A DNA stretch of 6,787 bases from positions 1 to 6,787 of the forward strand of contig CANFYD010000208.1 in the NCBI GenBank assembly GCA_947450745.1, given 5' to 3'. A program made the position numbers and the translations under genes. The stretch is from Burkholderiales bacterium (GTDB taxonomy: Bacteria; Pseudomonadota; Gammaproteobacteria; Burkholderiales; Burkholderiaceae_C). Positions 1-5,887 of this stretch are shown piece by piece. Positions within the stretch are counted from its first letter, which is position 1; every line of letters starts with the position of its first letter. A model generated the notes under the pieces. The model saw only the letters and a program-made list of their open reading frames with translations. It was not told where the DNA came from and ran no database searches.

Positions 1-834
1 CAGCTGTTCGCTGACCAGGGCCAACCGGGCCAGTGCCACCGCTTGGCCGGCCAGCGCGGCCTGAATCTGTTGATAGGTGAAGTTGAGATAGAGCCAGCGC
101 CTGGGCTGCAGGGCGGCCAGGCCTTGCTCGCGCAACCAGCGTCGCCAGCTCAGGTATTCGGCGCTGGGGCGCTGGTCGTCTTCCTCGGCCAGCGTGTGCA
201 GCGCCAAGTCGGCCGGCTGACGCAGCGCGGGCACCGAGCCGTCGCCGGCTCTGGCCGCCAGCAGCGGGCTGACCACCGGCGTCAGCGTTTCGCCGAACAG
301 GCGCTGCGCTTCGGGCGGCACATTGGCGGCCACGGTGTAGCGCAGGGCGAGGTCGATCTCGCTGTCGTCCAGCTCCACCACATGGTCGTAGGCGGACACG
401 CGGATGTCGATGTCTTCATGGGCGCGCTGAAAAGCCTCCAGCCGGGGGATCAGCCACAGCGAGGCGAAGGACGCAAAGGTGGTGACGTTGACGACCCGGC
501 GGCCGCGCGTCTGGCGGATCTGCCGCACCGCTTGGTCCAGCCGCTCCAGCACCAGCACGGCCGGGCCTTTCAGCGCCGCGCCGTCGGCGGTCAGCTCCAC
601 ATGGCGGGTACCGCGCAGAAACAGCGCGCAACCGATTTCTTCCTCCAGCGCACGGATCTGCCGGCTGATGGCCGACTGCGTCAGATGCAGTTCATCGGCT
701 GCCGCCCGAAAACTCAAATAACGCGCCACCGCCTCGAAGGCACGCAGCGGGCCGACCGAGAGCGGGCGCTGGCGCGGTTGCTCCTTGGTGATCATGCGCA
801 GGTTCTGGGCATCGGTGGGTTTGGGTTGATTCAT
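1..834 (-). CDS. LysR-family transcriptional regulator, GcvA/AmpR-like (C-terminus cut off by window edge)
   Basis: DNA-binding regulator of the LysR family. The 278 visible residues begin MNQPKPTDAQ. A winged helix-turn-helix occupies about residues 27-85, with the typical run LSFRAAADELHLTQSAISRQ and then IRALEEEIGCALF. The effector-binding domain starts near residue 113 with VVNVTTFASFASLWLIPRL, characteristic of the GcvA/AmpR/TrpI branch. The reading frame is still open at position 1, so roughly the last 25-40 residues are missing. The start at 834 is the most upstream ATG that makes sense; a second ATG 13 codons in (795) would still leave the HTH whole, and neither has a strong Shine-Dalgarno. 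The gene is divergent from the DUF2917 gene, an arrangement that often means the regulator controls its neighbour and itself. The ligand and target genes cannot be read from the sequence. Family assignment is firm; the role is inferred. Confidence 0.93.
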   Translation of the reverse strand, partial: MNQPKPTDAQNLRMITKEQPRQRPLSVGPLRAFEAVARYLSFRAAADELHLTQSAISRQIRALEEEIGCALFLRGTRHVELTADGAALKGPAVLVLERLDQAVRQIRQTRGRRVVNVTTFASFASLWLIPRLEAFQRAHEDIDIRVSAYDHVVELDDSEIDLALRYTVAANVPPEAQRLFGETLTPVVSPLLAARAGDGSVPALRQPADLALHTLAEEDDQRPSAEYLSWRRWLREQGLAALQPRRWLYLNFTYQQIQAALAGQAVALARLALVSEQL

Positions 835-868
835 GCTCGGATGGTATCAATCCCGCGCCGCGCAATCA

Positions 869-898
869 TTGGACGAGGGGCCCCTGCCTCCCTACTAT
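869..898 (+). promoter_or_regulatory. Probable sigma70 promoter of the DUF2917 gene
   Basis: A TTGGAC -35 box (869-874) and a TACTAT -10 box (893-898) are separated by 18 bp and face the DUF2917 gene. Transcription would start near 905, giving a leader of about 45 nt. A GC palindrome (AGGGGCCCCT, 876-885) lies in the spacer. The hexamers are good but not perfect matches, and no experiment supports them. Confidence 0.45.
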
Positions 899-919
899 TT
901 GCCCATGTCACGCGCCGTT

Positions 920-937
920 GGTTGCGCTGACGCAACC
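920..937. promoter_or_regulatory. Perfect inverted repeat in the DUF2917 leader (possible LysR operator or RNA hairpin)
   Basis: GGTTGCG (920-926) and CGCAACC (931-937) are perfectly complementary around a 4-nt loop. The repeat contains T-N11-A (922-934), the loose hallmark of LysR-family binding sites, and lies between the divergent lysR gene and the DUF2917 start. It falls just downstream of the predicted transcription start and immediately before the Shine-Dalgarno (GGAG, 938-941). It could therefore be a roadblock-type operator or an mRNA hairpin affecting translation. Its function is inference. Confidence 0.4.
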
Positions 938-949
938 GGAGTTTGAAGC

Positions 950-1276
950 ATGAGTGAAGCGCAAGCATTGTGGACTTTGGCGGCCGGCGAGGCCTTGAGT
1001 TTGCCAATCAGCGCCGGGCCGCGCGAGTTGAGTGTGGCGCACGGCCGCGTCTGGCTGACCGTGCCGGGCAGCGCTGGCGCGCCGGCTCAGGATCAATGGC
1101 TGGAGGCCGGGCAAACGGCGCGGCTGGCGGCAGGCAGCCGGGCGGTGGTGGAGGGCTGGCCCGCAGCGCAGTTCCTGCTGCTGGTGCCGCCAGTCGTTTG
1201 CCCGGTCCGCAAGGGCTTGATCCGCCCGATGTCGCCAACTTCGGCGGCGCCCCCTTGCGGGCTGGCACCGGCCTGA
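950..1276 (+). CDS. DUF2917 domain-containing protein
   Basis: A small protein of 108 residues matching the DUF2917 family, whose function is unknown. The recognisable core covers about residues 6-75: a hydrophobic start (LWTLAAGEAL), then ARG-type text PRELSVAHGRVWLTV, then DQWLEAGQTARLAAGSRAVVEGW, which reads like a short beta-rich, cupin-like fold. The tail after residue 80 is rich in Pro, Ala and Cys and looks poorly conserved. There is no signal peptide or clear membrane segment. The ATG at 950 is supported by GGAG at 938-941, 8 nt upstream. The gene is divergent from the GcvA-like LysR gene, a pairing I recognise from other Burkholderiales, so control by that regulator is plausible. The cyclo-ligase gene follows after 82 nt on the same strand. 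Confidence 0.85.
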   Translation: MSEAQALWTLAAGEALSLPISAGPRELSVAHGRVWLTVPGSAGAPAQDQWLEAGQTARLAAGSRAVVEGWPAAQFLLLVPPVVCPVRKGLIRPMSPTSAAPPCGLAPA

Positions 1277-1348
1277 GCACCGGGCCGGCCAAGCGGATGG
1301 TCAGGCGCGCGACGCAGCCGTGCACAATCAGGCCTTGTTCACGACGCT

Positions 1349-1352
1349 GGAG
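1349..1352 (+). promoter_or_regulatory. Shine-Dalgarno that decides the cyclo-ligase start
   Basis: GGAG lies 6 nt before the GTG at 1359. The alternative in-frame GTG at 1320 has no purine-rich site at a usable distance. The shorter protein also begins where the family's conserved N-terminal helix begins (DLNDRAALRRKL). Confidence 0.55.
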
Positions 1353-1358
1353 CTCCGA

Positions 1359-1928
1359 GTGGATCTGAATGACCGCGCTGCCTTGCGCCGCAAGTTGATA
1401 CAAGAACGTCTCGATCTGCCTGACCGGCTCGCGCTGGCCGATGAGTTGCAACGGGTGTTGCGGGTCTGGCTGGTGCGCCGGCAAGAGCTGACGATTGGCG
1501 CTTACTGGCCGATCAAGGGTGAATTCGACCCGCTGCCCGCGCTTTACCGCTGGGGTGAGGCCAACGCCAAGCGCCGCATCGGCCTGCCGGTGGTGGACAA
1601 AGAGCACGGCACGCTGCGCTTTCACGTCTGGTATCCGGGCTGCGCGATGGAAGAGGACGCGTTCGGCATCCCCAAGCCCAAGGGCACCGAGGTGTTCGAA
1701 CCGCAGTTGCTGATCGTGCCCTGTGTCGGCTATGGGCCATGCGGCTTGCGGCTCGGTTACGGCGGCGGTTTCATGGACCGCACCTTGGCCGCCTTGCAAC
1801 CACGGCCGTCGACGGCCGGTGTCGGCTATGCCCATGGCTTCCTGCCGATGTTGCGGGCGGCGCCGGAGGACATGCCGCTGGACGCGGTGTTGACGGAAGA
1901 GGGCGTGGTCTGGGACAAGGGCGATTGA
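1359..1928 (+). CDS. 5-formyltetrahydrofolate cyclo-ligase (MTHFS)
   Basis: Cytoplasmic enzyme that uses ATP and Mg2+ to turn 5-formyl-THF into 5,10-methenyl-THF, returning a storage form of folate to the active pool. From the GTG at 1359 it has 189 residues, normal for the family. Visible motifs are the N-terminal ALRRKL helix (8-13), YWPIKGEFD (49-57) in the folate-binding region with Glu55, GIPKPKG (103-109), and the ATP/Mg signature GLRLGYGGGFMDRTL (129-143) including Asp140. A longer version starting at the GTG at 1320 would add 13 residues but lacks a Shine-Dalgarno. The stop codon overlaps by one base the outer inverted repeat of the intergenic element at 1928-2070. The gene is known as ygfA or fau in other bacteria. 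It shares folate chemistry with metF about 2.3 kb away on the other strand. Confidence 0.93.
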   Translation: MDLNDRAALRRKLIQERLDLPDRLALADELQRVLRVWLVRRQELTIGAYWPIKGEFDPLPALYRWGEANAKRRIGLPVVDKEHGTLRFHVWYPGCAMEEDAFGIPKPKGTEVFEPQLLIVPCVGYGPCGLRLGYGGGFMDRTLAALQPRPSTAGVGYAHGFLPMLRAAPEDMPLDAVLTEEGVVWDKGD

Positions 1929-2070
1929 GAGGATGAGAACTTTTTACTGCGCCGCCGCCATGCGTCGTTGGCCGGATGCTCGGAATCCTCACGTACATGG
2001 AGTACGTTCCAGCATCCGCGCCCCTTCGCCCAAGCCTGACGACCGCTCGCTACAAAAGTTCTCACCCTCT
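1928..2070 (+). repeat. Structured intergenic element, copy 1, with long terminal inverted repeats
   Basis: This 143-bp stretch almost fills the gap between the cyclo-ligase and pepQ. Its ends, 1928-1944 and 2054-2070, are complementary over 16 of 17 bp, with an 11-bp perfect part (TGAGAACTTTT / AAAAGTTCTCA). Between them is a 109-bp core (1945-2053) with nested helices: GTCGT (1964-1968) with ACGAC (2039-2043), CGGATGCT (1973-1980) with AGCATCCG (2011-2018), and ACGTAC (1991-1996) with GTACGT (2002-2007) around a 5-nt loop. The core matches 5947-6057 read on the minus strand, so it is one of two diverged copies. No coding frame or U-tract accompanies it. It may be a MITE/REP-like repeat or a structured RNA; the sequence does not decide which. 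Confidence 0.8.
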
Positions 2071-2075
2071 GAGCC

Positions 2076-2103
2076 GACGGACGGACGGACAAACAAACGG
2101 ACG
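2076..2103 (+). repeat. Imperfect tetranucleotide array in the pepQ leader
   Basis: Seven consecutive 4-bp units keep AC at their second and third positions: GACG three times, then GACA, AACA, AACG, GACG. The array ends 5 nt before the pepQ ATG and supplies the only purine-rich, weak Shine-Dalgarno-like sequence (GGACGAG, 2099-2105). The units are too diverged for confident slippage-driven variation. Confidence 0.6.
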
Positions 2104-2108
2104 AGTAG

Positions 2109-3413
2109 ATGAACAAGTATTCGCAACACCTGGCTGTGCTGCAAGCGCAATGCGAAGCCGCGCTGGCGCTCTGTGGGTTCGATGCGCTGGCGATTGCCTC
2201 CGGCGTCGAAAAATATGCCTTCCTCGACGACCGGCCTTATCTGTTTCAGCCGAATCCGCACTTCAAGCATTGGCTGCCGCTCGGCGCGCACCCGCACAGT
2301 TGGTTGCTGGTGCGGCCCGGGCACAAGCTGCGGGTCGTGTATTACCAAGCGGATGACTACTGGCATGTGCCGCCGAGCGACCCGAGCGGCGCTTGGACCG
2401 AGCATGTCGAGCTGATCGTCATCAGCCGGCCCGAGGACGCCGCAGCGCATTTGGCGGTGCCGGGTCGCTTGGCCATCATCGGCGAGGCGGATGCCGCCCT
2501 GCCCGGCGTGCTGCCCAACAACCCGCCCCAGTTGCTCAACCGGCTGCATTACCAGCGCGCCTACAAAACCGACTACGAGCTGCTGCACCTGCGGGCCGCT
2601 TCCAGGCGGGCGGTGCCGGCGCACCGGGCTGCTGCCGCCGCGTTTGCTGCCGGAGCGTCCGAGCTGGAGATTCACCGCGCCTATCTGGCCGCCAGCGGCC
2701 ACACCGACCGGGATCTGCCCTACGGCAATATCGTCGCCCTCAACGAGCATGGTGCGGTGCTGCATTACCAGCACCAGGACGCCTTGGCCCCGACGCAATC
2801 GCGCTCACTGTTGATCGACGCCGGGGCGCAAGTGGAGGGCTATGCGTCCGACATCACCCGCACCTGGAGCGCCGGCGACACCGAGTTCGACGGCCTGCTG
2901 GCCGCGATGGAATCACTGCAGCTGGCGCTGGTGGACGAGGTGAGGGCCGGGGTGGACTACCGCGACATCCACCTCAGCGCCCACCGCCGCGTTGCCACCG
3001 TGCTGCGCGATGTGGGGCTGGTGAACTTGAGCATCGACGCGATGACCGCGCAGCGCGTCACGGCTATCTTCTTCCCGCACGGCATCGGCCATTTGCTCGG
3101 GCTGCAAGTGCATGACGTGGGCGGCTTCATGGCGGACGCCAGCGGCGCGTTGTCACCCAAGCCGGACGGTCACCCGTATTTGCGCCTGACGCGCCCGTTG
3201 GCGGCCGGCATGGTGGTGACGATAGAGCCGGGGCTCTACTTCATCCCTACGCTGCTGCGGCAACTGCGCGCCAGCCCGGCGGCAGCGGCCGTCAATTGGC
3301 CCTTGGTCGAACACCTGCGCCAGTTTGGCGGCGTGCGCATCGAAGACGATGTGGTGTGCCGCGCCGAAGGCCCGCCGGAGAATCTGACGCGGGACGCGTT
3401 TGGGCTGGTTTGA
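2109..3413 (+). CDS. pepQ: Xaa-Pro dipeptidase (proline dipeptidase, M24B family)
   Basis: Cytoplasmic dimetal peptidase that splits dipeptides with proline at the C-terminal position, helping recycle proline from peptides. At 434 residues it matches the length of E. coli PepQ (443) and resembles it from end to end. The N-terminal creatinase-like domain (about 1-150) has FLDDRPYLFQPNPHFKHWLP and DYWHVPP. The catalytic pita-bread domain (about 155-434) has every expected metal ligand: Asp237 (LLIDAGA), Asp248 (ASDITRTW), His324 (FFPHGIGH), Glu373 (TIEPGLYF) and Glu412 (VRIEDDV). His328 and His335 of the active site are also present. The start fits the E. coli N-terminus; the Shine-Dalgarno is weak and lies in a 4-bp repeat array. 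Members of this group can also hydrolyse organophosphate esters, which is known of the family and not shown here. It converges on ompW. Confidence 0.96.
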   Translation: MNKYSQHLAVLQAQCEAALALCGFDALAIASGVEKYAFLDDRPYLFQPNPHFKHWLPLGAHPHSWLLVRPGHKLRVVYYQADDYWHVPPSDPSGAWTEHVELIVISRPEDAAAHLAVPGRLAIIGEADAALPGVLPNNPPQLLNRLHYQRAYKTDYELLHLRAASRRAVPAHRAAAAAFAAGASELEIHRAYLAASGHTDRDLPYGNIVALNEHGAVLHYQHQDALAPTQSRSLLIDAGAQVEGYASDITRTWSAGDTEFDGLLAAMESLQLALVDEVRAGVDYRDIHLSAHRRVATVLRDVGLVNLSIDAMTAQRVTAIFFPHGIGHLLGLQVHDVGGFMADASGALSPKPDGHPYLRLTRPLAAGMVVTIEPGLYFIPTLLRQLRASPAAAAVNWPLVEHLRQFGGVRIEDDVVCRAEGPPENLTRDAFGLV

Positions 3414-3437
3414 ACTTTGCAAGCCGTCAGGCGCATG

Positions 3438-3472
3438 AAAAAACCGCTGCGCTATTGACGGCTGCAGCGGTT
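3438..3472 (-). terminator. Intrinsic terminator of ompW
   Basis: Read on the minus strand, AACCGCTGC (3472-3464) pairs perfectly with GCAGCGGTT (3450-3442) across a 13-nt loop and is followed by a T-run ending at 3438 (six A on the plus strand, 3438-3443). It begins 17 nt past the ompW stop. On the plus strand the same hairpin lacks a T-tract, so pepQ is not obviously terminated by it. Confidence 0.85.
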
Positions 3473-3488
3473 CAACGGACAGGCTGTT

Positions 3489-4121
3489 TTAAAAGCGCAT
3501 ACCCAGACCGATGCCGAACAGGATCGGGTCCACCTTGAAGTCGCCGATCTCAGCGCCGGCGGCATAAACCTTGGTGCCGATCTGAACCTTCTTGACATCG
3601 ACGTTCAGGTACAGGTTCTTGGCCACTTCGAAGTCAACGCCGGCTTGCACCGACCAGCCCCAGCTGTTGTTCTTGATGCTGGGGTGGAGGGCGGTGTCCA
3701 CCGCCGCCACAAAGCGCACGTCGGAGAAGTTGGTGTAGTTCACGCCCGCGCCGACATAGGGGCGGATGCTGCCGGTCGGGTTGAAGTGATATTGCGCGCT
3801 CAACGTCGGGGGCAGATGCTTGAGGCTGCCAATCTCGCTGCCGGCCGAATAAATCGTGTGCTTTTGCGGATAGGTCAGCACCAGTTCGGCCGCGATGTTG
3901 GGCGTGAAGAAGTAGCTGATGTCCACTTCCGGAATCGTCTTGTTGCTGATGCTCAAGGCCAAATTGGGTGTAGTGCTGCCGCCGTTGGCCGAGTCGATGT
4001 GCACGGCCCGCAAGCGAACCAGCCAAGGACCTTCTTGCGCCTGGGCCTGAGCGGCGAGGCCGGTGAAGGTCAGGGCAGCGCCGGTGGCGAGTGCAGCAAG
4101 GGTGTGGGCAACAGTGGTCAT
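3489..4121 (-). CDS. ompW: OmpW-family outer-membrane beta-barrel protein
   Basis: Predicted eight-stranded outer-membrane barrel of 210 residues. A signal peptide covers about residues 1-28 (hydrophobic ALATGAALTFTGLA, cleavage after AQA before QEG). The mature protein opens with GPWLVRLRAVHI, the family's usual first strand. It continues with VDISYFFTPNIAAELVLTY (66-84), HLPPTLSAQYHFNP (102-115), IRPYVGAGVNYTNF (119-132), SWGWSVQAGVDFE (153-165) and LYLNVDVKKVQIG (170-182). It ends in FGIGLGMRF, with the terminal Phe used for barrel assembly. OmpW proteins form small channels with a hydrophobic interior pocket and are linked to stress and to small hydrophobic compounds; the substrate here is unknown. 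The ATG at 4121 has GGAG 8 nt upstream. The signal peptide's N-region has no Lys or Arg, which is unusual. The gene has its own terminator and probably its own promoter. Confidence 0.93.
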   Translation of the reverse strand: MTTVAHTLAALATGAALTFTGLAAQAQAQEGPWLVRLRAVHIDSANGGSTTPNLALSISNKTIPEVDISYFFTPNIAAELVLTYPQKHTIYSAGSEIGSLKHLPPTLSAQYHFNPTGSIRPYVGAGVNYTNFSDVRFVAAVDTALHPSIKNNSWGWSVQAGVDFEVAKNLYLNVDVKKVQIGTKVYAAGAEIGDFKVDPILFGIGLGMRF

Positions 4122-4161
4122 CTCAATAACTCCAGTGAGTGGGACGGATCCCGATGAAGTG

Positions 4162-4203
4162 ATTGGAGGCCTGTCGCCTGGGTTAACCCTTGACTTTGCG
4201 CAA
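4162..4203 (-). promoter_or_regulatory. Possible ompW promoter region with an FNR-like box and a palindrome
   Basis: TTGAC-N4-CGCAA (4190-4203) matches the FNR/ANR consensus TTGAT-N4-ATCAA at 7 of 10 positions. If its centre were at -41.5, transcription would start near 4155 and the -10 box would be TCCAAT (4167-4162 on the minus strand), four of six matches to TATAAT. A perfect palindrome, GGGTTAACCC (4180-4189), lies in the spacer. All of this is inference from weak motifs, helped by the known FNR control of ompW in E. coli. Confidence 0.3.
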
Positions 4204-4211
4204 GTGTGGAA

Positions 4212-4232
4212 ACGCCCTCTCGGGGAGGGCGT
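4212..4232 (-). terminator. Hairpin downstream of metF, probable terminator
   Basis: ACGCCCTC (4212-4219) and GAGGGCGT (4225-4232) form a perfect 8-bp GC-rich stem with a 5-nt loop, starting 26 nt past the metF stop. On the minus strand it is followed by only a short T stretch (GCGTTTCC), so it would be a weak intrinsic terminator. It separates the ahcY-tlyA-metF unit from ompW. Confidence 0.6.
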
Positions 4233-4258
4233 CGTGGCTTTGATTTGGGTCAGGGAAC

Positions 4259-5098
4259 TCAGCCGAGCTTGAGGCGTTTACACAACTCCAGCGTTAAAGC
4301 GGACTGATTGAGGGTATAGAAATGGATGCCCGGCACGCCGCCGGCGATCAGGCGCTCACACACGCGCTGCATCACGTCAAGGCCGAACGCGCGTATCGAC
4401 GCGGTGTCGTCCATATAGCCTTCCATCTTCAAGGCCACCCAGCGCGGGATTTCTATGCCGTCACGGGCCGCAAATTGGGCGATGCGGGCGTAGTTGTGGA
4501 AGGGCATGATGCCCGGCACGATGGGCTCGTCGACGCCCAGCTTGCGGGCCTCGTCGACGAAGTGGAAGTAAGCGTCCGGGTTGAAGAAGAACTGCGTGAT
4601 GGCCGAATCGGCACCGGCATGCATCTTGTCTGCAAAAAACTGCAGGTCGCGTGCGGCGTAGCGCTGTTGCGGGTGGTATTCCGGGTAAGCAGCTACCTCG
4701 ATCTGCCAATCCGGGCCCTGCGTTTCACGGATAAAGGCGACCAGCTCCGAGGCGTAGCGGAACTCTCCGGCGGTGGCGGTGCCGCTGGGCAAGTCGCCGC
4801 GCAGTGCCACCACGCGGCGGATGTTCTGCGCGCGGTAGGTGGCCAGGATTTCGGCAATGCTGTCGCGGGTCGAGCCGACGCAGGACAAATGCGGCGCCGC
4901 CTCGTGGCCGCTGGCGGCAATCGCCATCACCGTGGCCAGCGTTTTCTCGCGCGTCGAACCGCCTGCGCCATAAGTGACGGAAAAATAATGCGGTTGCAGC
5001 ACGCTCAGGTCCTGCACCACGGTTTTCAGCTTCTCGGCCCCGACCGGTGTGTTGGGTGGGAAGAATTCGAAGCTGACCGGTGTCGATGTGTTGCTCAT
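4259..5098 (-). CDS. metF: Methylenetetrahydrofolate reductase
   Basis: FAD-dependent TIM-barrel enzyme that reduces 5,10-methylene-THF to 5-methyl-THF, the methyl donor for methionine synthase. From the ATG at 5098 it has 279 residues, close to other bacterial MetF proteins (E. coli 296). Visible motifs are VSFEFFPP with the catalytic Glu11, FSVTYGAGGSTR (39-50), HLSCVG (70-75), ALRGDLP (98-104) with Asp102, AYPEYHP (137-143), ITQFFFNPDAYFHFVD (167-182) with Gln169, PGIMPF (195-200), KMEGYMDD (224-231) and the closing HFYTLNQS. An upstream in-frame ATG at 5134 would add 12 residues unlike the family and lie inside tlyA. The chosen ATG overlaps the tlyA stop as ATGA (5098-5095), so translation is probably coupled to tlyA. 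It appears to be the last gene of the unit. Confidence 0.96.
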   Translation of the reverse strand: MSNTSTPVSFEFFPPNTPVGAEKLKTVVQDLSVLQPHYFSVTYGAGGSTREKTLATVMAIAASGHEAAPHLSCVGSTRDSIAEILATYRAQNIRRVVALRGDLPSGTATAGEFRYASELVAFIRETQGPDWQIEVAAYPEYHPQQRYAARDLQFFADKMHAGADSAITQFFFNPDAYFHFVDEARKLGVDEPIVPGIMPFHNYARIAQFAARDGIEIPRWVALKMEGYMDDTASIRAFGLDVMQRVCERLIAGGVPGIHFYTLNQSALTLELCKRLKLG

Positions 5099-5871
5099 GG
5101 CGTGTCTTTCACTGCTCCGGCGGCTTGCGCCCAAAGGAAGAATTCTTTGTTGCCATCACCGCCGGTGATGGCGCTTTCAAAATAACCGAGCACCTGCCAG
5201 CCTTGTGCCACAGCGGCCGCGCGGGCCTGTGTTTCCAGCAATGGGTATTGATTGGCGTCTTTCACCAAGCCACCGCGCGCCAAGGCTTTTTTGCCCAATT
5301 CGAACTGCGGCTTGACCAGCAGCAGCACCTGACCGGCCGGTGCCAGCCAAGCCGCCAGATGGGGCAGGGCACCCAGCATCGAGATGAAACTCAGGTCGCC
5401 GACGATCAGCGCAAAGCCGCCCGCCGGGGCATGCTCGGCCAAGGCCGAGCCGACCAGTTCGCGCACATGCAAGTGCTCCAGCGCCACCACTTGCGGGTGG
5501 CCGCGCAGCTGCTCATGCAGCTGGCTGTGGCCAACGTCAACGCCCACCACCCGAGCCGCACCCGCCTTCAGCAAGCAGTCGCTGAAGCCCCCGGTGCTTT
5601 GGCCCATGTCCAGCACCGTCAGCCCCGTCACGTCCAGCCCGCTGAGCGCCAGCGCACCTTCGAGCTTGAGCCCGCCACGCGACACAAAGCGCAGCTCCGC
5701 GTCATCGTTGACCCGCAGTTCGCAATGTTCGGACAAGTCTTCTCCCGCCTTGCGAATCGCCGCCCACCCGTGAGGCCCCCGCCATTCAGCCGCCACCGCC
5801 GTGATCAGCCGCGCGGCCGCCGAGCGTGTCGGGGCCAAGCCCTTTGAAACCAATAGTTGATCAGCACGCAT
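5095..5871 (-). CDS. tlyA: TlyA-family rRNA 2'-O-methyltransferase (S4 domain plus FtsJ-like domain)
   Basis: Predicted SAM-dependent methyltransferase of 258 residues, often annotated as 'hemolysin' for historical reasons. Residues 1-62 form an S4 RNA-binding domain (MRADQLLVSKGLAPTRSAAA...). The catalytic domain has VSRGGLKLEGAL (63-74), the SAM-binding loop VLDMGQSTGGFSDCLL (86-101) and VVGVDVG (108-114). The K-D-K-E tetrad of 2'-O-methyltransferases is complete: Lys69, Asp159 (GDLSF), Lys187 (KPQFE) and Glu243 (NKEFFL). Mycobacterial TlyA methylates cytidines of 16S and 23S rRNA; the target here is not shown. The ATG at 5871 has only a weak AAGAAA-type site upstream. It lies between ahcY, which removes the SAH it produces, and metF, with which it overlaps by 4 nt. 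Confidence 0.92.
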   Translation of the reverse strand: MRADQLLVSKGLAPTRSAAARLITAVAAEWRGPHGWAAIRKAGEDLSEHCELRVNDDAELRFVSRGGLKLEGALALSGLDVTGLTVLDMGQSTGGFSDCLLKAGAARVVGVDVGHSQLHEQLRGHPQVVALEHLHVRELVGSALAEHAPAGGFALIVGDLSFISMLGALPHLAAWLAPAGQVLLLVKPQFELGKKALARGGLVKDANQYPLLETQARAAAVAQGWQVLGYFESAITGGDGNKEFFLWAQAAGAVKDTP

Positions 5872-5887
5872 AGAAATTTCTTGGTTT

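Noticed and set aside
43..930. Long open frame on the plus strand opposite the LysR gene
   Set aside because: It is antisense to a clear LysR protein, its translation is rich in Arg, Gln and Gly with no recognisable motif, and such frames are common in GC-rich DNA.
1277..1358. 6S RNA (ssrS), often found beside the cyclo-ligase gene
   Set aside because: The upstream gap is only 82 nt, too short for a roughly 180-nt 6S RNA, and I see neither its closing stem nor its central bulge here or in the downstream gap.
1008..1835. Long minus-strand frame opposite the DUF2917 and cyclo-ligase genes
   Set aside because: It is a mirror of two recognised genes, low-complexity Ala/Arg/Pro-rich, with no family resemblance.
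1320..1928. GTG at 1320 as the cyclo-ligase start
   Set aside because: It lacks a Shine-Dalgarno, and the extra 13 residues precede the family's usual N-terminus; it remains possible but less likely than 1359.
3464..3488. Bidirectional terminator also serving pepQ
   Set aside because: On the plus strand the hairpin is followed by TCAACGG with no T-run; the TTTT at 3485-3488 is too far from the stem.
4322..5847. Two long plus-strand frames (4322-5185 and 5080-5847) opposite metF and tlyA
   Set aside because: Both are antisense to proteins with complete catalytic motifs and show no domain of their own.
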